Shown here: in pieces, positions 1-5,954 of the stretch
How positions within the stretch are numbered: position 1 is the first letter of the stretch
Layout of the letters: every line of letters begins with the position of its first letter
Source: Pseudomonadota bacterium
GTDB lineage: Bacteria > Pseudomonadota > Gammaproteobacteria > Burkholderiales > Burkholderiaceae_C
Length of the DNA stretch: 9,292 bases
Reading direction: 5' to 3'
Assembly: GCA_023460715.1 (NCBI GenBank)
Contig: JAEWPH010000253.1
Coordinates: 1 to 9,292 of the forward strand
Program-made: the position numbers and the translations under genes
Notes under the pieces: generated by a model
Told to the model about the DNA's origin: nothing
The model's input: only the letters and a program-made list of their open reading frames with translations
The model's database searches: none

Positions 1-72
1 GGGGGGGACCCCCCCCCCCCCCCCCCAACCCCGCCCGCCCCGCGGGGCCGCCCGCACCACCCCGCCCACACC
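1..72. repeat. C-rich leader with 18-base C homopolymer and a 12-bp palindrome
   Basis: The window opens with seven G, one A and then eighteen C (positions 9-26). A C-rich stretch follows that contains the perfect palindrome GCCCCGCGGGGC (37-48). The G run and the start of the C run could also fold on each other. No coding frame with phage-like sequence is evident. In P2 order this is the space between the capsid gene N and gene M. There is no recognisable Shine-Dalgarno before the ATG at 73. The C run may be a real slippery tract or an assembly or sequencing artefact at a contig edge; the sequence alone cannot decide. Confidence 0.6.
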
Positions 73-984
73 ATGCGACAACTCACCCCCGCCCAGCGCC
101 ACCGCGCCCGCGTCCTGGCAGAGCAGGCCCACGCCGCCACGCCCTACGGCCAAGAACTCGCCAGCTCTGCCCACCAGCTCATGCTGGTCAAGCTCGCCGC
201 CGACAAGCGCGCCTTGAAGGCCATCCAGTCCGTGCAGCTCAAGCGCACCACCAAGGCCAAGCTGCTGCCCGCGTACCTCGACTGGATCGGCGGCGCGCTC
301 ACCGGCGGCGGCGGCGCCGAAGACGCGGTGCTCACCACCTGCATGGTGTGGGCCATCGACGCCGGCGCCTACGCCCTGGCGCTCACCATCGCCCCCTACG
401 TGCTGCAGCACGGCATGCCCATGCCCGACCACTACCAGCGCGGCGCCGCCGCCGTCATCGTGGACGAAATGGCAGACGCCTACCTGCAAGCCCAGTGGGA
501 TGCCATCACCTATGAGGCCACCCCCGCCGGCTACGCCATCCACAGCCACGGCAGCACCGAGGCCGCCGCCCTGCTGGGCCAGGCCCTGCACCTCACGGCC
601 CCGCACGACCTGCCCGACCAAGCCCGCGCCAAGCTGTGCAAGGCCGTGGGCTACGCCCTGCTGGGCAAGGTGCAAACCGCCGAACAGCCCGAGCTGGACA
701 AGATGCCCCGCGCCGTGCTGGAACAGGTGCGCAGCCACCTCGCCACCGCCCTGGCGCTCGATGCGCTGTGCGGCGTCAAGAAAGACCTGGAACGCATCGA
801 CCGCAAGCTGGCGGCCGACGCATCCGGCAAGGCCAAGCTGCCCGACGCCGCCGCAGGCGATGCCGCAGCCGCACCGCCCACCGAGCCAACCGAGCCCACC
901 ACGGCCGCACCCGACACCCCGGCACCCGCCCGCAAGCGCACCGCCCCAGCCACCAAGGCCGGCGCGGGCTCGCGCAAGCGGTAG
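73..984 (+). CDS. M: Phage terminase small subunit (P2 gpM-like)
   Basis: This is the small terminase (endonuclease) subunit of P2-like phages, which works with the large ATPase subunit gpP to cut cos DNA during head filling. The 303-aa product shows P2 gpM landmarks in order: N-terminal PAQRHRARV (6-14), MLVKLAADKRALKAIQS (37-53), KAKLLPAYLDWIGG (61-74), DLPDQARAKL (179-188) and ALCGVKKDLERIDRKL (231-246). P2 gpM is about 247 aa. The excess here is partly an Ala/Pro/Thr-rich tail from about residue 255, with PTEPTEP near 269-275 and a basic end (ARKR and SRKR), which looks disordered. Another part is an insertion around residues 130-170. The ATG at 73 is the first start and gives the expected N-terminus, but lacks a clear ribosome binding site. 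The capsid gene N should lie upstream, outside the window. Confidence 0.93.
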   Translation: MRQLTPAQRHRARVLAEQAHAATPYGQELASSAHQLMLVKLAADKRALKAIQSVQLKRTTKAKLLPAYLDWIGGALTGGGGAEDAVLTTCMVWAIDAGAYALALTIAPYVLQHGMPMPDHYQRGAAAVIVDEMADAYLQAQWDAITYEATPAGYAIHSHGSTEAAALLGQALHLTAPHDLPDQARAKLCKAVGYALLGKVQTAEQPELDKMPRAVLEQVRSHLATALALDALCGVKKDLERIDRKLAADASGKAKLPDAAAGDAAAAPPTEPTEPTTAAPDTPAPARKRTAPATKAGAGSRKR

Positions 985-1113
985 CCGGCCACCCGCGCAC
1001 CCCCCAGTGCCGGGCGGCTCGCAGTGCCGCTGCCAGGGCTTCGGCCCAAAGGCAAAGCACTGCGACCACCGCCCACCTATTCCCGATCACGCCGCTCCAA
1101 CCAGTCGCCGCCC
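985..1113 (+). other. M-L intergenic gap with UUCG-type hairpin
   Basis: This 129-base gap separates M from L, unlike the tight junctions that follow. It holds a hairpin at 1031-1054: outer stem TGCC/GGCA, a small A/AAA internal loop, inner stem GGGC/GCCC, and a TTCG loop closed by C-G, the very stable tetraloop type. No T run follows, so it is not a classic intrinsic terminator. AGTGCCG occurs twice (1006-1012 and 1023-1029) just before the hairpin. The L reading frame is open back to 1024, but nothing upstream of 1114 resembles gpL. Confidence 0.45.
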
Positions 1114-1605
1114 ATGTCGTCCCTCATCGTCAATCCGCCCCTGGTGCGCACCACGCCGCCCAGCGACCCCGCGCCGCTGGGCGTGCTGCAGGCCGGCGCC
1201 TTCTGGCCCGCCATCGACCTGGCCCACCTGCGCGCCACGCTGGTGGCAGACGGCACCGTGACGCCCGACCGCCTGGAGCACGCCGCGGCCGAGGCCCTGG
1301 CCATGGCGGTGGACCAGCTCACCGCCTGGGCCGCCAAGCAGCAGGCCGCCGGCCACGTCACGCTGGCGGCTGTGCCCGCCGCAGCCATCAATGCCGAATC
1401 GGTGCATGTGCAGCGCTTCCGCCGCGCCGTGTACGCCTACACCCAGGCCGGGCTGCTGACGCGCTACGCCGCCACCAGCGCCACGGGCCGCAGCGACGAC
1501 GCGGCCGAGCTGCGCGACCGCCAGGCCGAGCAGCACGCGCGTGATGCCCTGTGGGCCGTGCGCGATATCACCGGCACTGGCCGCATGGCCTGCGAACTGA
1601 TCTGA
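1114..1605 (+). CDS. L: Head completion/stabilization protein (P2 gpL-like)
   Basis: The product is a P2 gpL-type protein, which finishes the DNA-filled capsid before tail joining. It is 163 aa, against about 169 in P2. Family features include the aromatic segment FWPAIDLAHLRATLVADGTV (30-49), where P2 has a phenylalanine-rich FFFPDID segment, the VPAAAINAESVHVQRFRRAV stretch (87-106) matching the P2 ADVPADDIDGES-to-YYERAV region, and the C-terminal LWAVRDITG (146-154). I chose ATG 1114 (MSSLIV) because it matches the gpL N-terminus in position. The frame is open back to 1024, but the 30 residues added there are Arg/Pro-rich and unlike gpL. No strong ribosome binding site is seen. Gene X begins one base after the stop. 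Confidence 0.92.
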   Translation: MSSLIVNPPLVRTTPPSDPAPLGVLQAGAFWPAIDLAHLRATLVADGTVTPDRLEHAAAEALAMAVDQLTAWAAKQQAAGHVTLAAVPAAAINAESVHVQRFRRAVYAYTQAGLLTRYAATSATGRSDDAAELRDRQAEQHARDALWAVRDITGTGRMACELI

Positions 1606-1606
1606 C

Positions 1607-1819
1607 ATGGCAACCACCGTGCGCGCCATGCAGGGCGACACCGTGGACGTGATCTGCGCGCGCCACCTGGGCCAAACCGCCGGCGTTACCGAGGCCACCT
1701 ACCGCCTCAACCCTGGTCTCGCCGCCCTCGGCCCCGTGCTGCCCCTGGGCACGCCCGTGGTGCTGCCCTCCCCATCCACCACCCAACCCACCGCGAAGCC
1801 TTTGCAGCTATGGGACTGA
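1607..1819 (+). CDS. X: Tail protein X (P2 gpX-like, LysM-like)
   Basis: This is a small essential tail protein of P2-like phages with a LysM-like fold. The product is 70 aa, close to the 67 aa of P2 gpX. The conserved pattern is plain: QGDTVDVICARHLGQT (9-24), NPGLAALGPVLPLGT (35-49), VVLP (51-54) and the C-terminal LQLWD (66-70), parallel to P2 QGDTLDAICVRYYGRT, NPGLAELGAVLPHGT and NLWE. The start lies one base after the L stop, so translational coupling to L is likely. Its last ten bases overlap an ATG (1810) in the holin frame. The product is a virion component acting in tail assembly. Confidence 0.94.
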   Translation: MATTVRAMQGDTVDVICARHLGQTAGVTEATYRLNPGLAALGPVLPLGTPVVLPSPSTTQPTAKPLQLWD

Positions 1820-1851
1820 CGTTTTCCACCACCACCAAAGAAGCCACCACC

Positions 1852-2325
1852 ATGTCTGACCCTACCGCCGGCGCCGGCGCCCTCGCGGGCTACAAGATCG
1901 CCCTGTTCTCGCTGCCCATCGTGGCCAGCCTCATTGCCTTTTGGCTGGGCTTGCGCTTCGTGCCTCTGCGCACTGATGACCCGCGGGCAGACCTCATCAA
2001 CCGCGTAATGGCCTGCCTGGTGTCGTCTTTCGTGCTGGGCATTCCCGCCCTGGTGCTGCTGATGCAGCACACCCCCGGCGCGTTCGACGCCGGCACCGCG
2101 CTGGCGCTGCTGGCCGGCCTGCCGCCCGTGGCGGGGTTCTTCGCCATCACCCTGTGCATCACGGTGCTGTGCTCCATCCCTGGCCCGTGGCTGATGGCCG
2201 CCGTGTTCCTATGGCTGCAGCGCCGCAAGGGCAAAGACATTGCCGAGCTGGTGCAAGACGCCCGGCAAGACGTTGCCAGCATCGTCGGCGGCGCCGGCAA
2301 CACCACCACCGGGGGCACGCCATGA
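1852..2325 (+). CDS. Holin-like protein with three membrane segments
   Basis: The likely role is a holin that permeabilises the inner membrane and releases the endolysin encoded just downstream. The product is 157 aa from ATG 1852. It has hydrophobic segments at about 16-34 (IALFSLPIVASLIAFWLGL), 52-71 (with SSFVLGIPALVLLM) and about 84-122 (one long or two short spans), followed by a charged tail (RRKGKDIAELVQDARQD). This is not recognisably P2 gpY. The frame is open from an ATG at 1810 that overlaps the end of X, which would add 14 polar residues. I prefer 1852 because AAAGAAG lies just upstream (1838-1844) and the product then starts MSDPTAG, but this is not certain. Function is assigned from topology and position in the lysis cassette rather than from a recognised motif. 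Confidence 0.75.
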   Translation: MSDPTAGAGALAGYKIALFSLPIVASLIAFWLGLRFVPLRTDDPRADLINRVMACLVSSFVLGIPALVLLMQHTPGAFDAGTALALLAGLPPVAGFFAITLCITVLCSIPGPWLMAAVFLWLQRRKGKDIAELVQDARQDVASIVGGAGNTTTGGTP

Positions 2326-2894
2326 ACCCGCGCGCACTGTCGTACATCGCCGAAGTGATCCGCCGGGAGGCCGGCTACGTGAACGACCCGCAAGACAGCG
2401 GCGGCGAAACCAACCACGGCATCACCAAGGCCGTGGCCCGCGCCTACGGCCACCACGGCGCCATGCGCGACCTGCCTGTGGCCGTGGCGCAAGACATCTA
2501 CCTGCAGCGCTACTGGATCGAGCCCGGCTTCGCCCTGGTGGATGGCATCGCCCCCGTGCTGGCGGAATGCCTGCTGGACTACGGCGTGCTCACCGGCCAG
2601 GCCACCGCGGCCAAGCACCTGCAGCGCGCCCTCAACCACTTCAACCGCCAGGGCGCGGACTACCCCGATGTGGCGGTGGATGGCCGCATCGGCACCCTCA
2701 CACTGTCCGCCCTGGCGGCGTACAAAGCCAAGCGCGGGCGCGCGGGCCTGGACGTGCTGGCCGATCTGGTGGAGTCCCTGCACCGCGTGCATCTGGTGGA
2801 GGTGGCCGAAAGCCGGCCCAAAGATGAAAAGTACGCCTACGGCTGGCAGGCCCGCGCCGGCGCAACGCGCAACGCGGCCGGGGTGCGGCCATGA
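2322..2894 (+). CDS. Endolysin, glycoside hydrolase family 108 type with PG-binding domain
   Basis: This is a peptidoglycan-degrading endolysin of the GH108 (formerly 'secretion activator protein') type. The family signature appears at the N-terminus as EAGYVNDPQDSGGETNHGIT (16-35), with Glu16 at the catalytic acid position of the E-x-G-Y-x-N motif. Further family-like segments are DIYLQRYWIEPG (58-69) and the C-terminal binding-domain segment VDGRIGTLTLSAL (119-131), typical of the peptidoglycan-binding domain paired with GH108. The length of 190 aa is normal. There is no signal peptide or membrane anchor, so export should depend on the upstream holin. ATG 2322 overlaps the holin TGA as ATGA; the frame is open further upstream, but that sequence is a shadow of the holin gene. 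The gene takes the place of P2 gene K. Confidence 0.92.
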   Translation: MNPRALSYIAEVIRREAGYVNDPQDSGGETNHGITKAVARAYGHHGAMRDLPVAVAQDIYLQRYWIEPGFALVDGIAPVLAECLLDYGVLTGQATAAKHLQRALNHFNRQGADYPDVAVDGRIGTLTLSALAAYKAKRGRAGLDVLADLVESLHRVHLVEVAESRPKDEKYAYGWQARAGATRNAAGVRP

Positions 2895-3439
2895 GCGTGA
2901 TGCAAGCCCTGCCCCGCCTGCTGGGCATGGGCGCCATCGCTGCTGCCGCGCTGTACGTCCACGGCCTACGTGTGGACGTCGCCCGGGCCGATGGCATCGC
3001 CCAGCGAGACGCCAAGACTATCTCTGCCCTCACCGTGGATCGGGATGGCCTGGCGGAAGCCCTGCGCAAGACCGCCGCGCTGTCCGATCAACTCGCCGCC
3101 CTCCAAGCCGCCAACCTCAAAGGCCACGCCGATGCAAAGCGTTCTACTGAAACTCTCGTTGCTGACATTCGCGCTGGCCGTGTCCGGCTGTCAGTCCCTG
3201 TCCAAGCGCCCGGTGCCGCCCACGGACACCAAGGCAGCGGCGCCGGTGGTGCCGGCGCTGGGCCTGGCCAAGCGTTCGCCGAACTTGACCCCGCGGCTGG
3301 TGCAAGCCTTGTCGCAATCGCAGCCGATGGCGATGCCGCCATCCTCGACCTCAATACCTGCATCGACGCCTATGCAAGTGTCCGCCGCCGAGTAAACGGC
3401 GAGCCGGATGGCGCCGGCGGCAGCGGGGCCGCGCCGTGA
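2891..3439 (+). CDS. Rz-like inner-membrane spanin (P2 LysB position)
   Basis: This is the i-spanin, which with the outer-membrane lipoprotein encoded inside it disrupts the outer membrane in the last lysis step. The 182-aa product has one N-terminal membrane segment (about 8-26, LLGMGAIAAAALYVHGL). A charged, coiled-coil-prone periplasmic stretch follows (about 43-95, with LAEALRKTAALSDQLAALQA). The family-typical C-terminal segment is LDPAAGASLVAIAADGDAAI (132-151), then a conserved Cys in LNTCIDAY (154-161). Gly/Ala-rich stretches occur where the other spanin frame overlaps. ATG 2891 overlaps the endolysin stop as ATGA. The stop overlaps the GTG start of gene R. Confidence 0.9.
   Translation: MSVMQALPRLLGMGAIAAAALYVHGLRVDVARADGIAQRDAKTISALTVDRDGLAEALRKTAALSDQLAALQAANLKGHADAKRSTETLVADIRAGRVRLSVPVQAPGAAHGHQGSGAGGAGAGPGQAFAELDPAAGASLVAIAADGDAAILDLNTCIDAYASVRRRVNGEPDGAGGSGAAP
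3132..3395 (+). CDS. Rz1-like outer-membrane lipoprotein spanin nested in the Rz gene (P2 LysC position)
   Basis: This 87-aa frame lies entirely inside the Rz-like gene in a different frame, the classic embedded Rz1 arrangement. From ATG 3132 it encodes MQSVLLKLSLLTFALAVSGC, a lipoprotein signal peptide ending in the lipobox V-S-G-C with Cys20 as the lipidated residue. The mature part is about 68 aa and Pro/Ser-rich (RPVPP, SQPMAMPPSS), as expected for an o-spanin. The frame is open upstream to 2970, but only the start at 3132 gives a signal peptide directly at the N-terminus. The product should reach the outer membrane by the Lol pathway and pair with the i-spanin across the periplasm. Confidence 0.9.
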   Translation: MQSVLLKLSLLTFALAVSGCQSLSKRPVPPTDTKAAAPVVPALGLAKRSPNLTPRLVQALSQSQPMAMPPSSTSIPASTPMQVSAAE

Positions 3440-3933
3440 AGAAGGCTTACAGCCTGCGCGCCTTCCTCGCCAACGCGGTGCCCGAGCTGCGCGAACAGCC
3501 CGAGCGCCTGCGCATGTTCGTGGAAGGCGGGCATGTCGTTTCCACCGGCAGCGATTCGCTGTCCTTCATCTACCGCTACACGGTGCGCGCCGTGGTGATC
3601 GACTTCGGCGCGGATCTCGACCTTCTCACCGTGCCCGTGCTGCTGTGGCTGCGCGAGCACGAACCCGAGCTGCTGGCGAACAAGGAACGGCGCGAGAACG
3701 ACATACGCTTCGACGTGGAACTGCTCAACGGCCAGGCCCTCGACTTGGTGATGCAGATCGACCTGACCGAGCGCGTGGTGGTGCAGGATGAAGTGGTGGA
3801 CAGCCGCAACCGCCTCACGGTGCGCCACCCCGACGAAATCTGGCACCCCAAGCCCTACGCCACCGGCGACTACGCCCTGTACCTGGGCGACCAGATCGGC
3901 AGCGAGTGGCACACGCGGCCCGAGGTGGGGTAA
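3436..3933 (+). CDS. R: Tail completion protein R (P2 gpR-like)
   Basis: The product is a P2 gpR-type protein, needed to finish the tail at its head-proximal end. It is 165 aa, near the P2 gpR size of about 155. It begins MKKAYSLRAFLANAVPELRE, matching the gpR pattern of basic start, S-L-R and A-V-P-x-L-R, followed by L-R-M-F-V-E-G-G-H-V (25-34). The middle region RYTVRAVVIDFGADLDLL (47-64) and PVLLWLREHEPELLANKERR (67-86) is also family-like. The start is GTG at 3436, overlapping the Rz-like TGA as GTGA, so translation is probably coupled to the lysis genes. No ATG lies near the expected N-terminus. Gene S follows after a four-base gap. Confidence 0.92.
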   Translation: MKKAYSLRAFLANAVPELREQPERLRMFVEGGHVVSTGSDSLSFIYRYTVRAVVIDFGADLDLLTVPVLLWLREHEPELLANKERRENDIRFDVELLNGQALDLVMQIDLTERVVVQDEVVDSRNRLTVRHPDEIWHPKPYATGDYALYLGDQIGSEWHTRPEVG

Positions 3934-3937
3934 CGCC

Positions 3938-4405
3938 ATGGCCGACAGACTCGACCAGCTCGCCGCCTGGGCCGGCCCGCTGCTCGCCAAGCTGGCCCCG
4001 GCCGCCCGCCGCGCCGCCATGCGCGAGGTGGCTACGCTGCTACGACAGCGCCAGGCCGCGCGCATCAAGGCCCAGCAGAACCCGGACGGCACGCCCTACG
4101 AAGCGCGCCGGCCGCGCGCCCAGCTCCAAGCTAAGGCCGGCTCGATACGCCGGGAGATGTTCGCGCGCATGCGCCGGCCGGCCACGCTGCGCAAGTCATC
4201 GACGGACGATGCGGCGGTGGTGTTCATCGCCGGCGGTGCTGCATCCACGGCGCGGGTGCACCAGTACGGCCTGCGCGACAAGGTGGATTGGCGCATGGCG
4301 GAAAGCCCGATGGTGCGCTATGCACGCCGCGAGCTATTGGGGCTGAGTCCAGATGATCTAGATGCAGTGGGGCAGCAACTTCAACGCCACTACAACCCGA
4401 CCTAA
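3938..4405 (+). CDS. S: Tail completion/virion morphogenesis protein S (P2 gpS-like)
   Basis: This is a P2 gpS-type tail completion protein (phage virion morphogenesis family), acting with gpR in tail maturation. The product is 155 aa, close to P2 gpS at about 150. Characteristic segments are IKAQQNPDGTPYEARRPR (43-60), the KAGSIRREMFARMRR basic helix (66-80) and ARVHQYGLRDKV (105-116), where the HQYG motif is typical of the family. A purine-rich GAGGTGGGG (3922-3930) lies eight bases upstream of ATG 3938, a good ribosome binding site. Base composition starts to fall in the last 60-70 bases of the gene, at the edge of the lower-GC cargo region. Confidence 0.93.
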   Translation: MADRLDQLAAWAGPLLAKLAPAARRAAMREVATLLRQRQAARIKAQQNPDGTPYEARRPRAQLQAKAGSIRREMFARMRRPATLRKSSTDDAAVVFIAGGAASTARVHQYGLRDKVDWRMAESPMVRYARRELLGLSPDDLDAVGQQLQRHYNPT

Positions 4406-4417
4406 GGCGGGGATACG

Positions 4418-4504
4418 ATGCGGCACTGCAAGATGGGGATTGCGATTGCTGTCGGTTGCGCGGCCACCGCAATCCTCAGTAGACGCCTTTATTGCTACAC
4501 ATAA
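4418..4504 (+). CDS. Possible 28-aa membrane micro-protein
   Basis: A short frame in the S-to-cargo gap begins at ATG 4418 and ends at TAA 4502-4504. A purine-rich AAGGCGGGG (4404-4412) lies five bases upstream, a better ribosome binding site than many genes here have. The product has a basic start (MRHCK), a hydrophobic stretch MGIAIAVGCAATAIL (6-20) and a basic exit (SRRLYCYT). This is the shape of a tiny single-span membrane peptide. It is too short to identify by homology from sight. It could instead be a leader peptide, the broken stump of a larger phage gene cut by the cargo insertion, or chance. An inverted repeat (4437-4475) lies inside it. Confidence 0.3.
   Translation: MRHCKMGIAIAVGCAATAILSRRLYCYT
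4437..4475 (+). repeat. 8-bp inverted repeat in the S-cargo gap
   Basis: GGATTGCG (4437-4444) and CGCAATCC (4468-4475) are perfect inverted copies separated by 23 bases. The pairing extends outward by a G-T and a G-C pair. No T run follows, so it is a poor fit to an intrinsic terminator. GATTGC is also directly repeated at 4438-4449. The 4406-4521 gap otherwise holds the micro-ORF above and no convincing -35/-10 promoter. Confidence 0.4.
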
Positions 4505-4521
4505 ACCTCACGCAGGCTTGA

Positions 4522-5931
4522 ATGATCCATACACCTTATGTTCCCCACCTCTACGGGGATGCAGCTCAGGCTAAGCTCAAGTCGCATGTGGGATGGCTCA
4601 CCATTGGTGTCGCGTCGTCGATACCCTGGCCCCAAGAAGATGTCTGGGTGTCCTATGACGGCCACGAGTATGTCTTTCGTGGCAGTAAGGCGGAAAAGGA
4701 TGGAGGATCCCCATGCATTTCTACGCCGTGTTCTCCGAACGAGATCGACTCTGCAAAAACCCGGTGCTACTTGCTCTGCTCAGTGCTTGGATGGTTTAAA
4801 GGCGGTTATGTTGATGTCACTGGTAGTGTCTGGGGATCAACGCCAATCCGCTACGGCTCTCGTCATACCTTTTCGACGGTTTCAGAGGGCGTCCGGTTTT
4901 TCACCTGCAATTACATGCCAGTCATCCGGGATGAGCGGACCCGCAAGGCATTGGCGTTTCTGCGAGAAGGCAGGCGCCTGAGACATGTTCACGAGCCCTA
5001 CTCATTCCTAAGTTTCTTCAAAGTGCTGGAGTCTCAATTCAACACAACTGATCGCGTTAACTGGATTAAATCTAGTATTGGTTATTTGGAACGTGACGCT
5101 GCAAAACGCGTGAAAGCCCTCGAAGATCTAGGAGTCAACGTATCAAATCATCTGTACGAGTCTGGGCGATGCGCAGTCGCGCATGCCAGTCTGGACGGTG
5201 CCATTGTCGACCCGGATATTCCGGCTGATCGTCGACGCATTGCAGACGATATAGAGGTGATCGCCGCACTGGCAAACAGGTACATCAGCGCTGAAGCAGG
5301 TGTCCCGGATGATCGAGAACTATACAAATCTAGGGACCGGACAGTTCCGTGGCATGGCTTTTTGCCTCCGGAAACTCTCCGACGACTTCAGGCGGGAGAC
5401 GGAGTCGATAACCTGGAAGCGCTAGGGGGGCTGCAAGGTGTTGAAGTGTCTGTGCGACTGTGGGGCAGTGACCCTCCAGAGTGCATGCAGAAAATGCGTT
5501 TACGGCCTGAGGGATACGGCCCCGGCCTCATATTGTTTTCAGCGATCAGTCGTCGGAACACGTTGGTACTGTGCTTTTTGGTGGATTTCGCCAATGGTCG
5601 AATCCACACTCAGCTTGAAGACGGTATGCTGACAGACACCTTCAACCAAGTCAGTGAGTCTGAGGTCGAACACTACACACGCTATGTTCACAGCGTGATC
5701 GGGAATAGTCTGGTAGAGCTTTGCATCGAGGGCATTGATCCCATCCCTTGCGAGGTGGTCATACCCCGCAACATCATTCCGCAGCCGCCAGAGGAAATGG
5801 TGGCGAAAGCGCTAGACGAATTCAGAAACCGCCCCAGCAAGGAAGTTGCGGTCGGGTCGGCAGTAGGAGCACGAACTGCCCAACACGCAGCGGTGCGCAC
5901 TACATCGGAAGGCTCGGCGGGAAGCAACTAA
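4522..5931 (+). CDS. HEPN-domain cargo protein, candidate RNase-type defence or toxin protein
   Basis: I do not recognise a named family for this 469-aa protein. Three parts can be seen. Residues 1-150 look mixed alpha/beta with several aromatic motifs (WVSYDGHEYVFRG, 42-54). Residues about 155-257 look helical: PYSFLSFFKVLESQFN (159-174), a helix near 181-203, then LYESGRCAVAHASLDG (211-226) and DRRRIADDIEVIAALANRYI (236-255). Arg216 to His221 form an R-x4-H motif, the catalytic signature of HEPN ribonucleases; the surroundings resemble ApeA- or MauJ-like HEPN proteins. Residues about 300-440 look beta-rich and could be a sensor. There is no signal peptide or membrane span. An in-frame TGA directly precedes ATG 4522, so the start cannot lie further upstream; the ribosome binding site is weak (CAGG). 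GC content is far below the phage genes on either side, a sign of transfer. The role in defence or toxicity is inference. Confidence 0.75.
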   Translation: MIHTPYVPHLYGDAAQAKLKSHVGWLTIGVASSIPWPQEDVWVSYDGHEYVFRGSKAEKDGGSPCISTPCSPNEIDSAKTRCYLLCSVLGWFKGGYVDVTGSVWGSTPIRYGSRHTFSTVSEGVRFFTCNYMPVIRDERTRKALAFLREGRRLRHVHEPYSFLSFFKVLESQFNTTDRVNWIKSSIGYLERDAAKRVKALEDLGVNVSNHLYESGRCAVAHASLDGAIVDPDIPADRRRIADDIEVIAALANRYISAEAGVPDDRELYKSRDRTVPWHGFLPPETLRRLQAGDGVDNLEALGGLQGVEVSVRLWGSDPPECMQKMRLRPEGYGPGLILFSAISRRNTLVLCFLVDFANGRIHTQLEDGMLTDTFNQVSESEVEHYTRYVHSVIGNSLVELCIEGIDPIPCEVVIPRNIIPQPPEEMVAKALDEFRNRPSKEVAVGSAVGARTAQHAAVRTTSEGSAGSN

Positions 5932-5954
5932 CTCAGGGTAATGTCCACGCAGTG

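Noticed and set aside
1024..1113. N-terminal extension of gene L from ATG 1024
   Set aside because: The added 30 residues are Arg/Pro-rich, unlike gpL, and overlap the hairpin; ATG 1114 fits the family N-terminus.
500..1544. Two long + strand frames overlapping M and L in other phases
   Set aside because: The products are Pro/Arg/Ala low complexity and overlap well-supported M and L; they result from high GC content at third positions.
1890..2792. Minus-strand open frame (300 codons) opposite the holin and endolysin
   Set aside because: It is a shadow of genes with recognisable products, and no family-like motif or ribosome binding site is seen.
4451..4475. Possible Ogr-like site starting TGT at 4450-4452 after S
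   Set aside because: The triplet twelve bases on is CAC rather than ACA, so the symmetric element is not met.
4476..4521. Possible intrinsic terminator or promoter before the HEPN gene
   Set aside because: No T run follows the inverted repeat, and no -35/-10 pair at 16-18 base spacing could be defended.
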